Notes: generated by a model from the letters alone, not told the origin. Numbered from the stretch's first letter, positions 46,047 to 56,730 are shown. The stretch is DNA of 64,000 nt from Pseudomonas corrugata (GCF_001269905.1 NZ_LHVK01000003.1:62001-126000), one strand, 5' to 3'. Numbers and translations are program-made.

Positions 46047-46878
46047 GCGTGCCACTCTCGCTGCGCACTTGCGCATGGCTGAGCAACGCAAAGATGAAGC
46101 TGCCACCGATGATGTTTCCCGCCAGGGTCGGCGCGGCGAACACCAGCCAGAAGTCTTCCCACGACAACTGCCCGGCGAATACCAGATACGACACTTCAGC
46201 GGAGCCGACGACAATGTGAGTGAAATCCCCGAGCGCCATCAGGTAGGTAATGAGGATGATGATCCACATCTTGGCGCTTTCCATGGAGGGAATCATCCAG
46301 ACCATGGTGGCGATCATCCAGCCGGAAATGATGCCCTTGGCGAACATCTGGCCGGTGTCGTTCTCCATGACTTTGCGACCGATCTCGAGGAAAGCCAAGT
46401 CGGTACGCGGGTCGAAAATCGGCAGATGCAACATCACGTAGGCCACCAGCAAGGTGCCACAGAGGTTGCCCACCAGCACGATGCCCCATAGCCGCAACAG
46501 CCGACCGAAATTGCCCAGGGTGGGTTTGCTCATGATCGGCAGCACGGCAGTCAGGGTGTTTTCGGTGAACAACTGCTGACGGGCCAGGATCACCGCGAGA
46601 AATCCGGCACAGTAGCCGAAACTGCCAATAACCTTGAAGGCCTCGCCCTCAGGCAATCGGGAATTGAGCAACCCCATCGCCATCAGCGACAGCCCCATGG
46701 TCAACCCGGCCGCCAGGGCCGACCACCAGAGCGCGGCGACACTGCGTTCCAGTTCCTGATTGCCCTGGGTGCGGATGATTTCATGCAGCACCGCAGCCCG
46801 TGGCGGCTGGTTGCGGTCGACTTCGTGCTTCTCCTGGGCGGAAAGGTCAGGGGTCTTGCCGTCTTCGTGGGTGTCCAT
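45997..46878 (-). CDS. Formate/nitrite transporter (FNT) family protein
   Basis: The 293-aa protein has a charged N-terminal cytoplasmic part of about 45 residues and six hydrophobic segments typical of the pentameric FNT channels. The FNT-like stretches ARQQLFTENTLTAVLP and the LVGNLCGTLL region fit the YfdC branch, whose substrate is unclear. CAGGAG precedes ATG 46878. The final 16 codons, rich in Arg, Pro and Glu, overlap the end of the MFS gene on the opposite strand, so the tail of one protein is constrained by the other. Confidence 0.85.
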   Translation of the reverse strand: MDTHEDGKTPDLSAQEKHEVDRNQPPRAAVLHEIIRTQGNQELERSVAALWWSALAAGLTMGLSLMAMGLLNSRLPEGEAFKVIGSFGYCAGFLAVILARQQLFTENTLTAVLPIMSKPTLGNFGRLLRLWGIVLVGNLCGTLLVAYVMLHLPIFDPRTDLAFLEIGRKVMENDTGQMFAKGIISGWMIATMVWMIPSMESAKMWIIILITYLMALGDFTHIVVGSAEVSYLVFAGQLSWEDFWLVFAAPTLAGNIIGGSFIFALLSHAQVRSESGTPSRPRPPERPGDAGDE

Positions 46879-46988
46879 AGAGCTCCTGAACCGGTGGCGT
46901 GATGAATCTACGACACGTGGCGTTCGGAGCTGTTCAGTGCTGACTCAAGCTTGATTGGGACTTGGGATTTTCAGTGTTTGAACTACCG

Positions 46989-47055
46989 CTATCGCGAGCA
47001 GGCTCGCTCCCACAGGAGAATGGGGGCTTATGTGGGAGCGAGCCTGCTCGCGATG
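46989..47055. repeat. REPIN, short loop
   Basis: CTATCGCGAGCAGGCTCGCTC and its complement with a loop of about 20 bp, after the thioesterase gene. Confidence 0.88.
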
Positions 47056-47070
47056 GGTACACCGCCCGTC

Positions 47071-47475
47071 TCACTCGCTGGCAATATCGTCCTTGAACTG
47101 ATCCTTCACGTACTTGATCTCGGTCCGCCCATGGGGCGCCGGCAGACCATCCTCGCCAAGGTTGACGAAAACCATTTTCTCCACGGTCAGGATGCTCTTG
47201 CGGGTGATCTTGTTGCGCACTTCACAGGTCAGGGTAATGGAGGTGCGGCCAAATTCGGTCGCGGTAATGCCCAGTTCGATGATATCGCCCTGGCGCGAGG
47301 CGCTGACGAAGTTGATTTCCGAGATGTATTTGGTCACCACGCGCTGGTTGCCCAGCTGGACGATGGCGTAGATCGCCGCTTCTTCGTCGATCCAACGCAG
47401 CAGGCTGCCACCGAACAGCGTGCCATTGGGATTGAGGTCTTCGGGCTTGACCCATTTGCGGGTGTGGAAATTCAT
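47071..47475 (-). CDS. Hot-dog fold acyl-CoA thioesterase (YciA/BACH-like)
   Basis: The 134-aa protein is a single hot-dog domain. The active-site region PNGTLFGGSLLRWIDEEAAIYA includes the Asn and Asp/Glu typical of the acyl-CoA hydrolase (YciA/cytosolic BACH) group. It hydrolyses acyl-CoA to free acid and CoA; chain length cannot be inferred. I choose ATG 47475 (MNFHTRKWVKPEDLNP), with AGGAGC upstream, over 47499. It is divergent from ahcY. Confidence 0.88.
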   Translation of the reverse strand: MNFHTRKWVKPEDLNPNGTLFGGSLLRWIDEEAAIYAIVQLGNQRVVTKYISEINFVSASRQGDIIELGITATEFGRTSITLTCEVRNKITRKSILTVEKMVFVNLGEDGLPAPHGRTEIKYVKDQFKDDIASE

Positions 47476-47556
47476 GATCGCTCCTGAGCGTCTGGCCAAT
47501 GAATGCCTGCATCATGGCAGACCGGACAGGCAGGCTCTACGCCGCTGGTTCAATAA

Positions 47557-49206
<1,650 letters not shown>

Positions 49207-49235
49207 TTGGCATTGCATGCCCCTGATGTGGGGCC

Positions 49236-49326
49236 TGTGGGAGCCGAGCTTGCTCGCGATGCAGACACCTCGTCCTGTCTGTCGGACCGAGGCGATTCTG
49301 ATCGCGAGCAAGCTCAGCTCCCACAC
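49236..49326. repeat. REPIN between ahcY and metF
   Basis: TGTGGGAGCCGAGCTTGCTCG and its complement with one mismatch, with internal CGAGGCG-type pairing in a loop of about 50 bp. Confidence 0.85.
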
Positions 49327-49389
49327 AAGCCCGCTTCCACATTGTGATGTGCAAGGCTTCCAGGCTTACGAGTTTCCAAGGATATGACC

Positions 49390-50235
49390 ATGTCCCAAGA
49401 CCGTCGCTACAGCTTCGAGTTCTTCCCGACGAAGACCGATGCTGGTCACGAAAAACTGATCGCCACTGCCCGTCAGCTGGCGAGCTACAACCCCGACTTC
49501 TTCTCCTGCACCTATGGCGCCGGCGGCTCGACCCGTGACCGCACGATGAACACCGTGCTGCAGCTGGAAAGCGAAGTCAAAATCCCGGCTGCCCCGCACC
49601 TGTCCTGCGTAGGCGACAGCAAGGACGACTTGCGCACCCTGCTGGCTCGCTACAAGGCCGCGGGCATCCAGCGTATCGTTGCCCTGCGTGGTGACCTGCC
49701 CTCGGGCATGGGCATGGCCAGTGGCGAGCTGCGCCATGCCAACGACCTGGTGAGCTTCATTCGTGAAGAAACCGGCGAGCACTTCCACATCGAAGTCGCC
49801 GCTTATCCGGAGATGCATCCCCAGGCGCGTAATTTCGAAGATGACCTGCGCAACTTCGTCAACAAGGCCAATGCTGGCGCCAACAGTGCGATCACCCAGT
49901 ACTTCTTCAACGCCGACAGTTATTTCTACTTTGTCGAACGCGTGCGCAAGATGGGTGTGGACATTCCCGTCGTGCCGGGAATCATGCCGATCACCAACTA
50001 CAGCAAACTGGCGCGCTTCTCCGACGCCTGCGGTGCGGAAATACCTCGCTGGATCCGCAAACAGCTGGAAGCCTACGGCGACGATACGTCCAGCATCCAA
50101 CGCTTCGGCGAAGATGTAATCACACAAATGTGTGAGCGCTTGTTGCAGGGCGGCGCACCGGGGCTGCATTTCTATACCCTGAACCAGGCCGAACCCAGTC
50201 TGGCGGTATGGAATAATCTCAAGTTGCCGCGCTAG
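49390..50235 (+). CDS. metF: Methylenetetrahydrofolate reductase
   Basis: The 281-aa FAD enzyme reduces 5,10-methylene-THF to 5-methyl-THF, the methyl donor for methionine synthesis. The TIM-barrel opens with YSFEFFPTKTD; ITQYFFNADSYF and PGIMPI are further family blocks. I choose the second ATG (49390, MSQDRRYSFEFF) because AAGGA lies seven bases upstream, while the ATG at 49384 overlaps that site. It is downstream of ahcY across a REPIN, consistent with shared function in the methionine cycle. Confidence 0.96.
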   Translation: MSQDRRYSFEFFPTKTDAGHEKLIATARQLASYNPDFFSCTYGAGGSTRDRTMNTVLQLESEVKIPAAPHLSCVGDSKDDLRTLLARYKAAGIQRIVALRGDLPSGMGMASGELRHANDLVSFIREETGEHFHIEVAAYPEMHPQARNFEDDLRNFVNKANAGANSAITQYFFNADSYFYFVERVRKMGVDIPVVPGIMPITNYSKLARFSDACGAEIPRWIRKQLEAYGDDTSSIQRFGEDVITQMCERLLQGGAPGLHFYTLNQAEPSLAVWNNLKLPR

Positions 50236-50363
50236 TAGCCTTTGCGGTTAATTTGAGTACTCGAATTAGCCACACTGGCCACCAGGGTTAACGTCGTGAC
50301 AAGCAGGCCTTGGCGGATGCCAGGGCCTTTCACTATCCAATGATGTTCAAAGGATTGCAGTCG

Positions 50364-51449
50364 ATGCCAAACGACCACCGGTCGACGCCCCCTCAACTCA
50401 TCTATCTGGTCTACGGGGCTGAAACCTATCACCAGGAAGCTGTGTTCAGTATCGCCAGTGCCCTCGCCGGCCTGCGCGAAACCCCCGGTGAAGCGTTGGA
50501 CATCCAGGTATTCACTGACAATCCCAAGCCCTATCACGGGCTGCCGGTGCGCTTGCGCCCCCTGGACAATGAGACCCGACTGGCCTGGACTGGCCCCCAC
50601 GGCTATCACTTCCGCGCCAAGCATGTAGTCATGCAGAAAGTGCTCGAGGAAACCGAGCTGGCCCTGCTGATCGACACTGACACCTTCTTCCATTGCTCCC
50701 CGCTGGAGCTGTTTCGGCGCATCCAGCCCGGTACGCTGCTATGCAACGCCGTCACCCTGAGCTACGGAGACAACAAGGACGCCGAGCTTTACGTGGCCCT
50801 GGCGCAGTTCCTTCAGCAACGCCAACTGGCGGACGACAACATGTTACTGCTCAATTCAGGGGTGATCGGTCTCCATTCAAGCGACGCGGTCGTGCTGGAT
50901 CGTTCGATTGCTCTGATGGATGAGCTTTTTCCCCTGGCGAAAGGGGCTTACACCCTGGAGGAGTTCTGCCTCTCGGTGGCGGCCTATGATGGAATGAAGG
51001 TACGCGAATGTCCGGATCTAATTCACCATTACTGGAGCCGCAAGCAACTGTTTCGCGCCAAGATAAAAGCCTGGCTTGATAAGCACCACGCCAATCCTGT
51101 CTGCCTGCAAGCCCTGGACGAAACCCGACAGGTTACCGTCACCCTGCCCCGCCCCCCGACATTGCAGCGGCTGGCCTATAAACTTGTCACTGTGGCGCTG
51201 CCCGGCCATAAGCGACAATTCATGCGGGAAATTCTCTACGGCTGCTACCGCCACGCCAATCAGTTCGATCAGGCTTGTGCTCCGGTCTGGTGGGAAAAGG
51301 CCCTGGAGAACGTCGAGCACCGCCTGAAAAAGCCGTTGGAAGACCACGAGCTCAAACACTGGCTCAACCATCCGCTGATTCGCCTGGTGCTGGGTCGTCG
51401 CCGCAAAGCCATCTATTCGCACCTGATGCAAAAAAAAGACAACGAGTGA
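50364..51449 (+). CDS. Glycosyltransferase-like protein (GT-A fold, DxD motif)
   Basis: The 361-aa product has no signal peptide. LLIDTDTFFHCSP contains a DxD motif typical of GT-A nucleotide-sugar enzymes; before it lie a first strand LIYLVYGAETYHQEAVFSI and a strand DIQVFTDNP. The region LLNSGVIGLHSSD is in the place of the second metal-binding segment of galactosyltransferase-like families. A C-terminal helical part is rich in Arg/Lys (GRRRKAIYSHLMQKK). No named family is clear to me and no polysaccharide genes flank it. I choose ATG 50364 because AAAGGA lies upstream. Confidence 0.65.
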   Translation: MPNDHRSTPPQLIYLVYGAETYHQEAVFSIASALAGLRETPGEALDIQVFTDNPKPYHGLPVRLRPLDNETRLAWTGPHGYHFRAKHVVMQKVLEETELALLIDTDTFFHCSPLELFRRIQPGTLLCNAVTLSYGDNKDAELYVALAQFLQQRQLADDNMLLLNSGVIGLHSSDAVVLDRSIALMDELFPLAKGAYTLEEFCLSVAAYDGMKVRECPDLIHHYWSRKQLFRAKIKAWLDKHHANPVCLQALDETRQVTVTLPRPPTLQRLAYKLVTVALPGHKRQFMREILYGCYRHANQFDQACAPVWWEKALENVEHRLKKPLEDHELKHWLNHPLIRLVLGRRRKAIYSHLMQKKDNE

Positions 51450-51563
51450 TCTGTGTGGGTGATTTCTGCGCTCAAACGAACCGCACAGACCACCAGGGCA
51501 CGCGTTGACCTGTGAGCCAGAGCGCTCTGGCTATTTGGTCCGTACTCATCGTAACCTCAGGCT

Positions 51564-52322
51564 ATGCCCGTCATCGCCCAATTACTGACCGCCCTTCTTT
51601 TCCTGTGCCTGAGCCTTGCCGCCCGGGCCGAAAAGTTGCGTATCGTTACCGAACCCTGGGCGCCCTACGTCTTTGAGGAGAACGGCAAGATCCTGGGGCT
51701 GGATTACGAGACCACAGCCATCGTATTCAAGCGCCTGGGCATTGATGTCGAATGGCAGCTCCTGCCATGGAAACGATGCCTGGCGATGCTGGAACAAGGT
51801 CTGGCGGATGGGGCACTGGACATTTTTCACAGCGACGAACGCGACTCCATGTTGCTCTATCCCAGCGAGCCACTGTCGGAAGTAGAATTCGTGATGTTCC
51901 ATGCCAACGCCAGGCCCCATCCATTTCACACGCTCGCGGACCTGAGTGGCCTGACCGTCGGCACGTCGCCCGGTTATCTCTACAGCCAGCCATTCCGGGA
52001 GTCGACTTTGTTCAAGCGTGAAACCGCGCCCACCCACGAAGCCAACTTCGGTAAGTTGCAACTGGGCCGGATTGATCTGCTCATCACCGATCGCCGGGTG
52101 GGCCGACATCTGCTCAAGCAAATGCAACTGGGCGACCAGATCAGCGAAAATCCCACCGTCGTAAGCCGTCAAAGCCAATACCTGGCCCTGCGGCGCAAGG
52201 CCGGAATGGATTTGCTGGTGCAACGCTTCAGCGCCGAACTCAAGCGTTTCAAGCGCGAGCCGGCCTATGCCGAGCTGAATGCTCGCTATGACAGCACACC
52301 TGTCAATGAGAGGATGAAATAA
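51564..52322 (+). CDS. Orphan periplasmic solute-binding protein, family 3
   Basis: A 252-aa secreted protein: signal MPVIAQLLTALLFLCLSLAARA, then an SBP_bac_3 domain (LRIVTEPWAPYVFEENGKILGLDYE; VEWQLLPWKRCLAMLEQGLADGALDIF). No ABC permease or ATPase lies near it. It resembles the orphan binding protein at 22659-23396 in length and general motif order (W-x-P or W-A-P near the start, PW-x-R in the middle). It may sense or deliver small amino acids. Confidence 0.8.
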   Translation: MPVIAQLLTALLFLCLSLAARAEKLRIVTEPWAPYVFEENGKILGLDYETTAIVFKRLGIDVEWQLLPWKRCLAMLEQGLADGALDIFHSDERDSMLLYPSEPLSEVEFVMFHANARPHPFHTLADLSGLTVGTSPGYLYSQPFRESTLFKRETAPTHEANFGKLQLGRIDLLITDRRVGRHLLKQMQLGDQISENPTVVSRQSQYLALRRKAGMDLLVQRFSAELKRFKREPAYAELNARYDSTPVNERMK

Positions 52323-52364
52323 ACCGTTGAGCAGCAGGAAAGCGGCGCAGGGCGTTTGCTCTGT

Positions 52365-52581
52365 TATACTCGCGCCTTCCCGCCAGGCTCACGCCCGGAC
52401 ACCCGGTCTTGCAAAAGGCATCCCGACATCGCTACAGCGCAGCTTCCAGCCAGCGCGAGCCTTGTCCGGAGCTGTCTTCCAGACCCGGCAGGACCGGACG
52501 GGATGACGTCTTTTTGAACGTCATTCGCGCCAGGCAAGACTATCCCATTGGGCCAGGCCCTCACTAAAAACAGGATTACTC
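52365..52581 (+). promoter_or_regulatory. Promoter and long structured leader of rhlE2
   Basis: A -10-like TATACT (52365-52370) is followed by about 205 bp of non-coding leader. Inverted stretches are GTCCGG/CCGGAC (52464-52469 with 52494-52499) and ATGACGT/ACGTCAT (52503-52509 with 52518-52524, U-rich loop). No -35 match is clear. Long leaders are often used for autoregulation of DEAD-box helicase genes; that role here is inferred. Confidence 0.5.
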
Positions 52582-54435
52582 ATGTCCTTTGCTTCCCTCG
52601 GTCTCTCCGAGGCTTTAGTCGGCGCCATCGAAGCCGCCGGCTACACCGAGCCTACCCCGGTGCAACAGCGGGCCATCCCCGCCGTGTTGCAAGGTCGCGA
52701 CCTGATGGTCGCCGCGCAGACAGGTACTGGTAAAACCGGCGGTTTCGCCCTCCCGATCCTGGAGCGGCTGTTCCCCAACGGTCACCCGGACAAATCCCAG
52801 CGTCACGGCCCGCGCCAACCGCGCGTACTGGTCTTGACCCCGACCCGGGAACTGGCTGCCCAGGTCCACGAGAGCTTCAAGATCTACGCCCGTGACCTGA
52901 AATTCGTCAGTGCCTGCATTTTCGGCGGCGTCGGCATGAATCCCCAGGTCCAGGCCATGGCGCGCGGCGTCGACGTGCTGGTGGCCTGCCCCGGCCGCCT
53001 GCTGGATCTGGCCGGTCAGGGCAGCGTCGATCTGTCCCACGTTGAAATCCTCGTGCTGGACGAAGCCGACCGCATGCTCGACATGGGCTTTGTCCATGAC
53101 GTGAAGAAAGTCCTCGCCCGCCTGCCCGCCAAGCGTCAGAACCTGCTGTTTTCGGCAACGTTCTCCAAAGACATCACTGATCTGGCCGGCAAGCTGCTGC
53201 ACAACCCGGAACGCATCGAAGTAACGCCGCCGAACACCACGGTCGAGCGTATCGAACAGCGCGTATTCCGCCTGCCAGCCAGTCATAAACGCAGCCTGCT
53301 GGCGCACCTGATCACCACCGGTGCCTGGGAACAGGTCCTGGTGTTCACCCGCACCAAGCACGGTGCCAACCGCCTGGCCGAGTATCTGGACAAGCATGGC
53401 CTGCCGGCCGTGGCGATCCACGGCAACAAGAGCCAGAACGCTCGCACCAAGGCCTTGGCCGACTTCAAGGCCGGCGAAGTACGGATCCTGGTTGCCACTG
53501 ACATTGCCGCCCGCGGCCTGGACATCGACCAGTTGCCCCACGTGGTCAACTTCGAGCTGCCGAACGTCGACGAAGACTACGTGCACCGGATCGGTCGTAC
53601 CGGTCGGGCCGGTCGTTCGGGCGAGGCGATCTCGCTGGTCGCTCCGGACGAAGAAAAGCTGCTCAAGAGCATCGAGCGCATGACCCGGCAGAAGATTCCC
53701 GATGGTGATCTGATGGGCTTTGATGCCAGCACCATCGAGGCCGAGAAACCTGAAGTGCGTGAACGTCCGGACGTACGCAACCCGCGCAACCCACGTGGCC
53801 CACGCGGTGACGGTCCGAATGGCGGCGGTGGCGGTCGCAAGGACAAGGGTAAGGATAAAGGCAAGGAAAAACCGGCCGGCAGCAGTCGTGGCGAACGCCC
53901 GGCGCGCGAGCAAAAGCCCCGCGAAGGCACCCCAGCCCGTGAACAACAGCGCCCAGCCCCTCGTGCCGCCGCTGATCGCGCCCCGGACGAGTTCCTGGAC
54001 GACGATATCGATAACTTCGGTAACCGCGTCGACTACGTACCGCAGCAGAAACCGGCCCAGGGTCGTGGTCGCCGTCCGGGGGCTCCGGCACAGGGTGCTG
54101 GCGCAGGCGCGCCACGCAGCGGCCAATCGCAGGGGCGCCAGAACGGTCCGCGCAACAGCAACGGCTCGTCCACTGGTACCCCGCCAGCCAAGCGCAACGG
54201 CCCTCGCAACGGCGGCCCTCGTGATGGTCAGGCGCGCCGCGAAGATGCCCGCCGTCGCCCGGCCCGCGATGACCAGGCGAGCCAGGAACCTGCAGTGCAG
54301 ACCCCTCGTGGCAACCAGCCGAAAATCATGCACAAGGAATCGAAACTTGATCGCTTCCCGACGCCTGAGCAACTGGACCAACTGCCAAGCCGCCCACGGG
54401 GTGAGAAACCTGCGTTGCTGACTCGCAATCGCTGA
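52582..54435 (+). CDS. rhlE2: DEAD-box RNA helicase RhlE2
   Basis: The 617-aa protein has a standard helicase core (residues about 1-380): Q motif, motif [24 protein letters not shown] and [11 protein letters not shown] long disordered C-terminal tail (about 235 aa) is rich in Arg, Gly, Pro and Lys, with runs such as [10 protein letters not shown] and repeated RNGPRN/PRDGQAR. In P. aeruginosa the orthologue at this locus is RhlE2, where the tail mediates contact with RNA and RNase E. GGATTACTC precedes the ATG at 52582. A long leader and own terminator make it a single-gene unit. Confidence 0.9.
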   Translation: MSFASLGLSEALVGAIEAAGYTEPTPVQQRAIPAVLQGRDLMVAAQTGTGKTGGFALPILERLFPNGHPDKSQRHGPRQPRVLVLTPTRELAAQVHESFKIYARDLKFVSACIFGGVGMNPQVQAMARGVDVLVACPGRLLDLAGQGSVDLSHVEILVLDEADRMLDMGFVHDVKKVLARLPAKRQNLLFSATFSKDITDLAGKLLHNPERIEVTPPNTTVERIEQRVFRLPASHKRSLLAHLITTGAWEQVLVFTRTKHGANRLAEYLDKHGLPAVAIHGNKSQNARTKALADFKAGEVRILVATDIAARGLDIDQLPHVVNFELPNVDEDYVHRIGRTGRAGRSGEAISLVAPDEEKLLKSIERMTRQKIPDGDLMGFDASTIEAEKPEVRERPDVRNPRNPRGPRGDGPNGGGGGRKDKGKDKGKEKPAGSSRGERPAREQKPREGTPAREQQRPAPRAAADRAPDEFLDDDIDNFGNRVDYVPQQKPAQGRGRRPGAPAQGAGAGAPRSGQSQGRQNGPRNSNGSSTGTPPAKRNGPRNGGPRDGQARREDARRRPARDDQASQEPAVQTPRGNQPKIMHKESKLDRFPTPEQLDQLPSRPRGEKPALLTRNR

Positions 54436-54451
54436 GTTATTCCAAACGCTG

Positions 54452-54487
54452 AAAATGCCCCTGATCTCACAACCAGGGGCATTTTTT
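54452..54487 (+). terminator. Rho-independent terminator after rhlE2
   Basis: AAATGCCCCTG/CAGGGGCATTT stem followed by a run of T. Confidence 0.9.
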
Positions 54488-54507
54488 TGAGTCGACGCAG
54501 ATCCAAA

Positions 54508-54597
54508 TGTGGGAGCGGGCTTGCTCGCGAAGACGGTGTGTCAGGCAACGTGATTGGCACAGATGCACCGCATTCGCGAGCAAGCCCGCTCCCACAG
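54508..54597. repeat. REPIN, GAGCGGGCTTGCTCGC form, long loop
   Basis: TGTGGGAGCGGGCTTGCTCG and its complement, between convergent rhlE2 and yceI genes, with the long loop type. Confidence 0.88.
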
Positions 54598-54632
54598 GGG
54601 TCTGCGTTACCTTTCGAATTTCGTATGGCAAT

Positions 54633-54672
54633 AAAAAACGCCCCCGATCGCAGGATCGGGGGCGTTTTTTTA
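54633..54672 (-). terminator. Rho-independent terminator after yceI
   Basis: AACGCCCCCGATC/GATCGGGGGCGTT stem with poly-A/T on both sides, 11 bp after the yceI stop codon. Confidence 0.92.
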
Positions 54673-54682
54673 GGCGCGAATA

Positions 54683-55279
54683 TTACTTCGCTTTGACACC
54701 TTCAAAGGTTACGTACAGCTCGACCGCGTCGGACGATGGCCCCAGGTCTTTTTGTTTGCCGAAGTCGGAACGCTTGATGCTGGTGGTTCCTTCGAAACCG
54801 GCACGGTAGCCACCCCATGGATCCTTGCCTTCGCCCAGGAACGTGGCCTTGACCACAACTGGTTTGGTCACGCCCAGCAGGGTCAGGTTACCGGTAACGT
54901 CGGCGGTGTCCTTGCCATCGGCGTTCTTGCCGGTGGATTTGACGCTGGTGGAAACGAAAGTGGCCTTGGCGAACTTGCCAGCGTTCAGGAAGTCAGCGCT
55001 GGCGATGTGCTTGTCGCGCTCGGCGTTGTTGGTGAACACGCTGGAGGTGTTGACGTTGAACTCAACCTTGCTGTCTTCAGGCTTGGCGGCATCGAAGCTG
55101 AACTTGCCGTCGATGTCCTTGAAGGTACCGGTGATGTAGCTATAGCCCAGATGGCTGATCTTGAAGTCGACGAAGGCGTGCTGGCCTTCCTTGTCGACCA
55201 CATAGTCGGCAGCCATGGCCTGGCCGGCCGACAACAGTGCAGAACCGATTGCCAGGGCGGCGAGCGTCTTTTTCAACAT
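54683..55279 (-). CDS. YceI-family periplasmic protein
   Basis: The 198-aa protein has a Sec signal ([23 protein letters not shown]) and a complete YceI lipocalin-like barrel ([20 protein letters not shown] at the N-terminus, [25 protein letters not shown] and the C-terminal RSDFG). YceI proteins bind isoprenoid lipids such as polyprenol or ubiquinone chains. It starts 32 bp after the stop of the cytochrome b561 gene, so the two form an operon; YceI may carry quinone between that cytochrome and other partners. TAAGGAAT precedes the ATG. Confidence 0.92.
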   Translation of the reverse strand: MLKKTLAALAIGSALLSAGQAMAADYVVDKEGQHAFVDFKISHLGYSYITGTFKDIDGKFSFDAAKPEDSKVEFNVNTSSVFTNNAERDKHIASADFLNAGKFAKATFVSTSVKSTGKNADGKDTADVTGNLTLLGVTKPVVVKATFLGEGKDPWGGYRAGFEGTTSIKRSDFGKQKDLGPSSDAVELYVTFEGVKAK

Positions 55280-55311
55280 GCTTTCTATTCCTTAGGAGTC
55301 GAGGTTGAACA

Positions 55312-55863
55312 TCAGGCTTGGCGCCCCAGCATTCGCTTGAGGGTCGCGTCACGGTCGATAAAGTGGTGTTTCAGTGCTGCCAGTGCATGAAGGCCGGAGA
55401 AAATGACCAGCGCCCATGCCAGGTACAGGTGGATCTGGCCGGCGACGTCTGCCTGGTCGGGCAGTCCGGACACCAGCGCGGGGACTTCAAACAAACCGAA
55501 CACCGGAATCCCGACACCCTCTGCAGTGGAAATCAGGTAACCGGCGCCCATCAAGGCAAACAACCCGAGATACAGGGCACCATGGCCAAGCTTCGCGCCG
55601 ACACGGGTCATGCGCCCATAGGTTTCCAGAGTCGGTGGCGGTGGGCTGACAAAGCGCCAGATCACCCGCAGCAGCATCACCGCCAGCAGCACCAGGCCGA
55701 TGCTCTTGTGCAGGTCCGGCGCAGCTTTGCGCCAGGTGCTGTAGTAATCCAGGCCGACCATCCACAGCCCCAGCGCGAACAACCCGTACACCACCAGCGC
55801 AACGCCCCAGTGCATGACGATGCTGACCCTGCCATAGCGAGAAGAAGAGTTGCGTAGCTGCAT
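55312..55863 (-). CDS. Cytochrome b561-family membrane protein
   Basis: The 183-aa protein has four hydrophobic segments with the histidines expected for two b-type haems: MHWGVALVV, LHKSIGLVLL, LGHGALYL and LHALAALKHHF. This is the CybB/YodB-type di-haem quinone-reactive fold that moves electrons across or within the inner membrane. It is first in the cybB-like-yceI pair. The start at 55863 is followed directly by the first helix. Its region upstream opens into the AT-rich islet. Confidence 0.92.
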   Translation of the reverse strand: MQLRNSSSRYGRVSIVMHWGVALVVYGLFALGLWMVGLDYYSTWRKAAPDLHKSIGLVLLAVMLLRVIWRFVSPPPPTLETYGRMTRVGAKLGHGALYLGLFALMGAGYLISTAEGVGIPVFGLFEVPALVSGLPDQADVAGQIHLYLAWALVIFSGLHALAALKHHFIDRDATLKRMLGRQA

Positions 55864-56031
55864 TGCTCATATCCTGTAAAAACTGCGACCAAGACTAGCG
55901 AGTTATCTATCGATTTAAAGCGGAAATTTTTGCTTTGAAATATCGAGAAATACGATCATCAGTCTGGGTTGGGTGGGTTAAGGAAAGATTAACGCCAACA
56001 CGATGCGTGTTAGCGAGGGGCACCAGCAACC

Positions 56032-56163
56032 ATGAAGCGGCTAAACGGATCCCATCATCAGCAAGCTTACCCTCCAAAGGAGCCCTGGTGGACCGTAATT
56101 GCGCCCCAAGTATTTGCTTTGCAATATATATGTATTGCCCTTTCGGTTTTTATCCTTGATTAA
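56032..56163 (+). CDS. 43-aa putative membrane peptide, abuts the lectin gene
   Basis: ATG 56032 to TAA 56161-56163 encodes a short protein with a polar head (MKRLNGSHHQQAYPPKEPWW) and a hydrophobic tail (TVIAPQVFALQYICIALSVF) long enough for one membrane helix. GAGGGG lies about 12 bases upstream, rather far. The stop codon is directly followed by the ATG of the lectin gene, which suggests coupled translation. I know no homologue. The low GC content lowers the chance that this is a shadow frame, but it could still be chance. Confidence 0.45.
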   Translation: MKRLNGSHHQQAYPPKEPWWTVIAPQVFALQYICIALSVFILD

Positions 56164-56706
56164 ATGAGCGCTCAACATTCATTTAACAAGGTGAAACACA
56201 TGGCTGTTCCTTATACTCCATTTCGAGCAAGCGGCTCTCCAATATTGCCTCCCAACCAAACAATGTCAGCAGGGCAGTACCTTCAATCACCTAACGGACG
56301 ATTTCGACTGGTGTTACAAGCTGATGGGAATTTGGTCATCAAGGACGGAGAGACTATCGTCTGGACCGCAAATGGCAACCAGCTTTACAGCGTAACTTTG
56401 CACCCAAAAAGAATGCGCGAGCCACTGCAGTTTGTAATCAGCAACAGTGGTTTTCTTTATGACCCAGCCAGAGGGCGCTTATGGATTGCGGAAAGTACTC
56501 ATAGCAGGGACAAATCGCTTTGGTACAACTCTTGTATGGTCATGCAGGATGACGGCAATCTGGTCATCCACGACAGGCGAACGGGAAAGCTGTGTTGGGC
56601 TCGCTCTGGCTTTGTCCCGGGGCGGCTTTCCAAGCCAAGGCGAGTGAAGGTCCTGTTTGAAGATGTACCGATCCACACATGGACATTTTCATTAGGGCCG
56701 TTCTAA
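56164..56706 (+). CDS. B-lectin (monocot mannose-binding type) domain protein, LlpA-like
   Basis: The 180-aa product contains a single bulb-lectin beta-prism with three repeats: LQADGNLVIKDG, a degenerate ISNSGFLYDPARGRLWIAES, and MQDDGNLVIHD. These follow the mannose-binding consensus QxDxNxVxY, but the final Tyr is replaced (K or H). LlpA-type bacteriocins such as putidacin L1 have two such domains in about 275 aa; this one has one, and no signal peptide, as in LlpA. The start may be ATG 56164 (directly after the upstream ORF) or ATG 56200, which has its own AAGGTG. The region is AT-rich compared with its neighbours, a sign of transfer. Lectin or bacteriocin function is inference. Confidence 0.75.
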   Translation: MSAQHSFNKVKHMAVPYTPFRASGSPILPPNQTMSAGQYLQSPNGRFRLVLQADGNLVIKDGETIVWTANGNQLYSVTLHPKRMREPLQFVISNSGFLYDPARGRLWIAESTHSRDKSLWYNSCMVMQDDGNLVIHDRRTGKLCWARSGFVPGRLSKPRRVKVLFEDVPIHTWTFSLGPF

Positions 56707-56730
56707 TAGATATCCACCACCCTATATCTC

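Noticed and set aside
52615..54381. 588-codon open frame antisense to rhlE2
   Set aside because: Shadow of the DEAD-box gene and of its repetitive tail.
55935..56159. 74-codon open frame overlapping the 43-codon ORF
   Set aside because: No ATG start and no ribosome-binding site; the other frame has an ATG, a membrane helix and abuts the lectin start.
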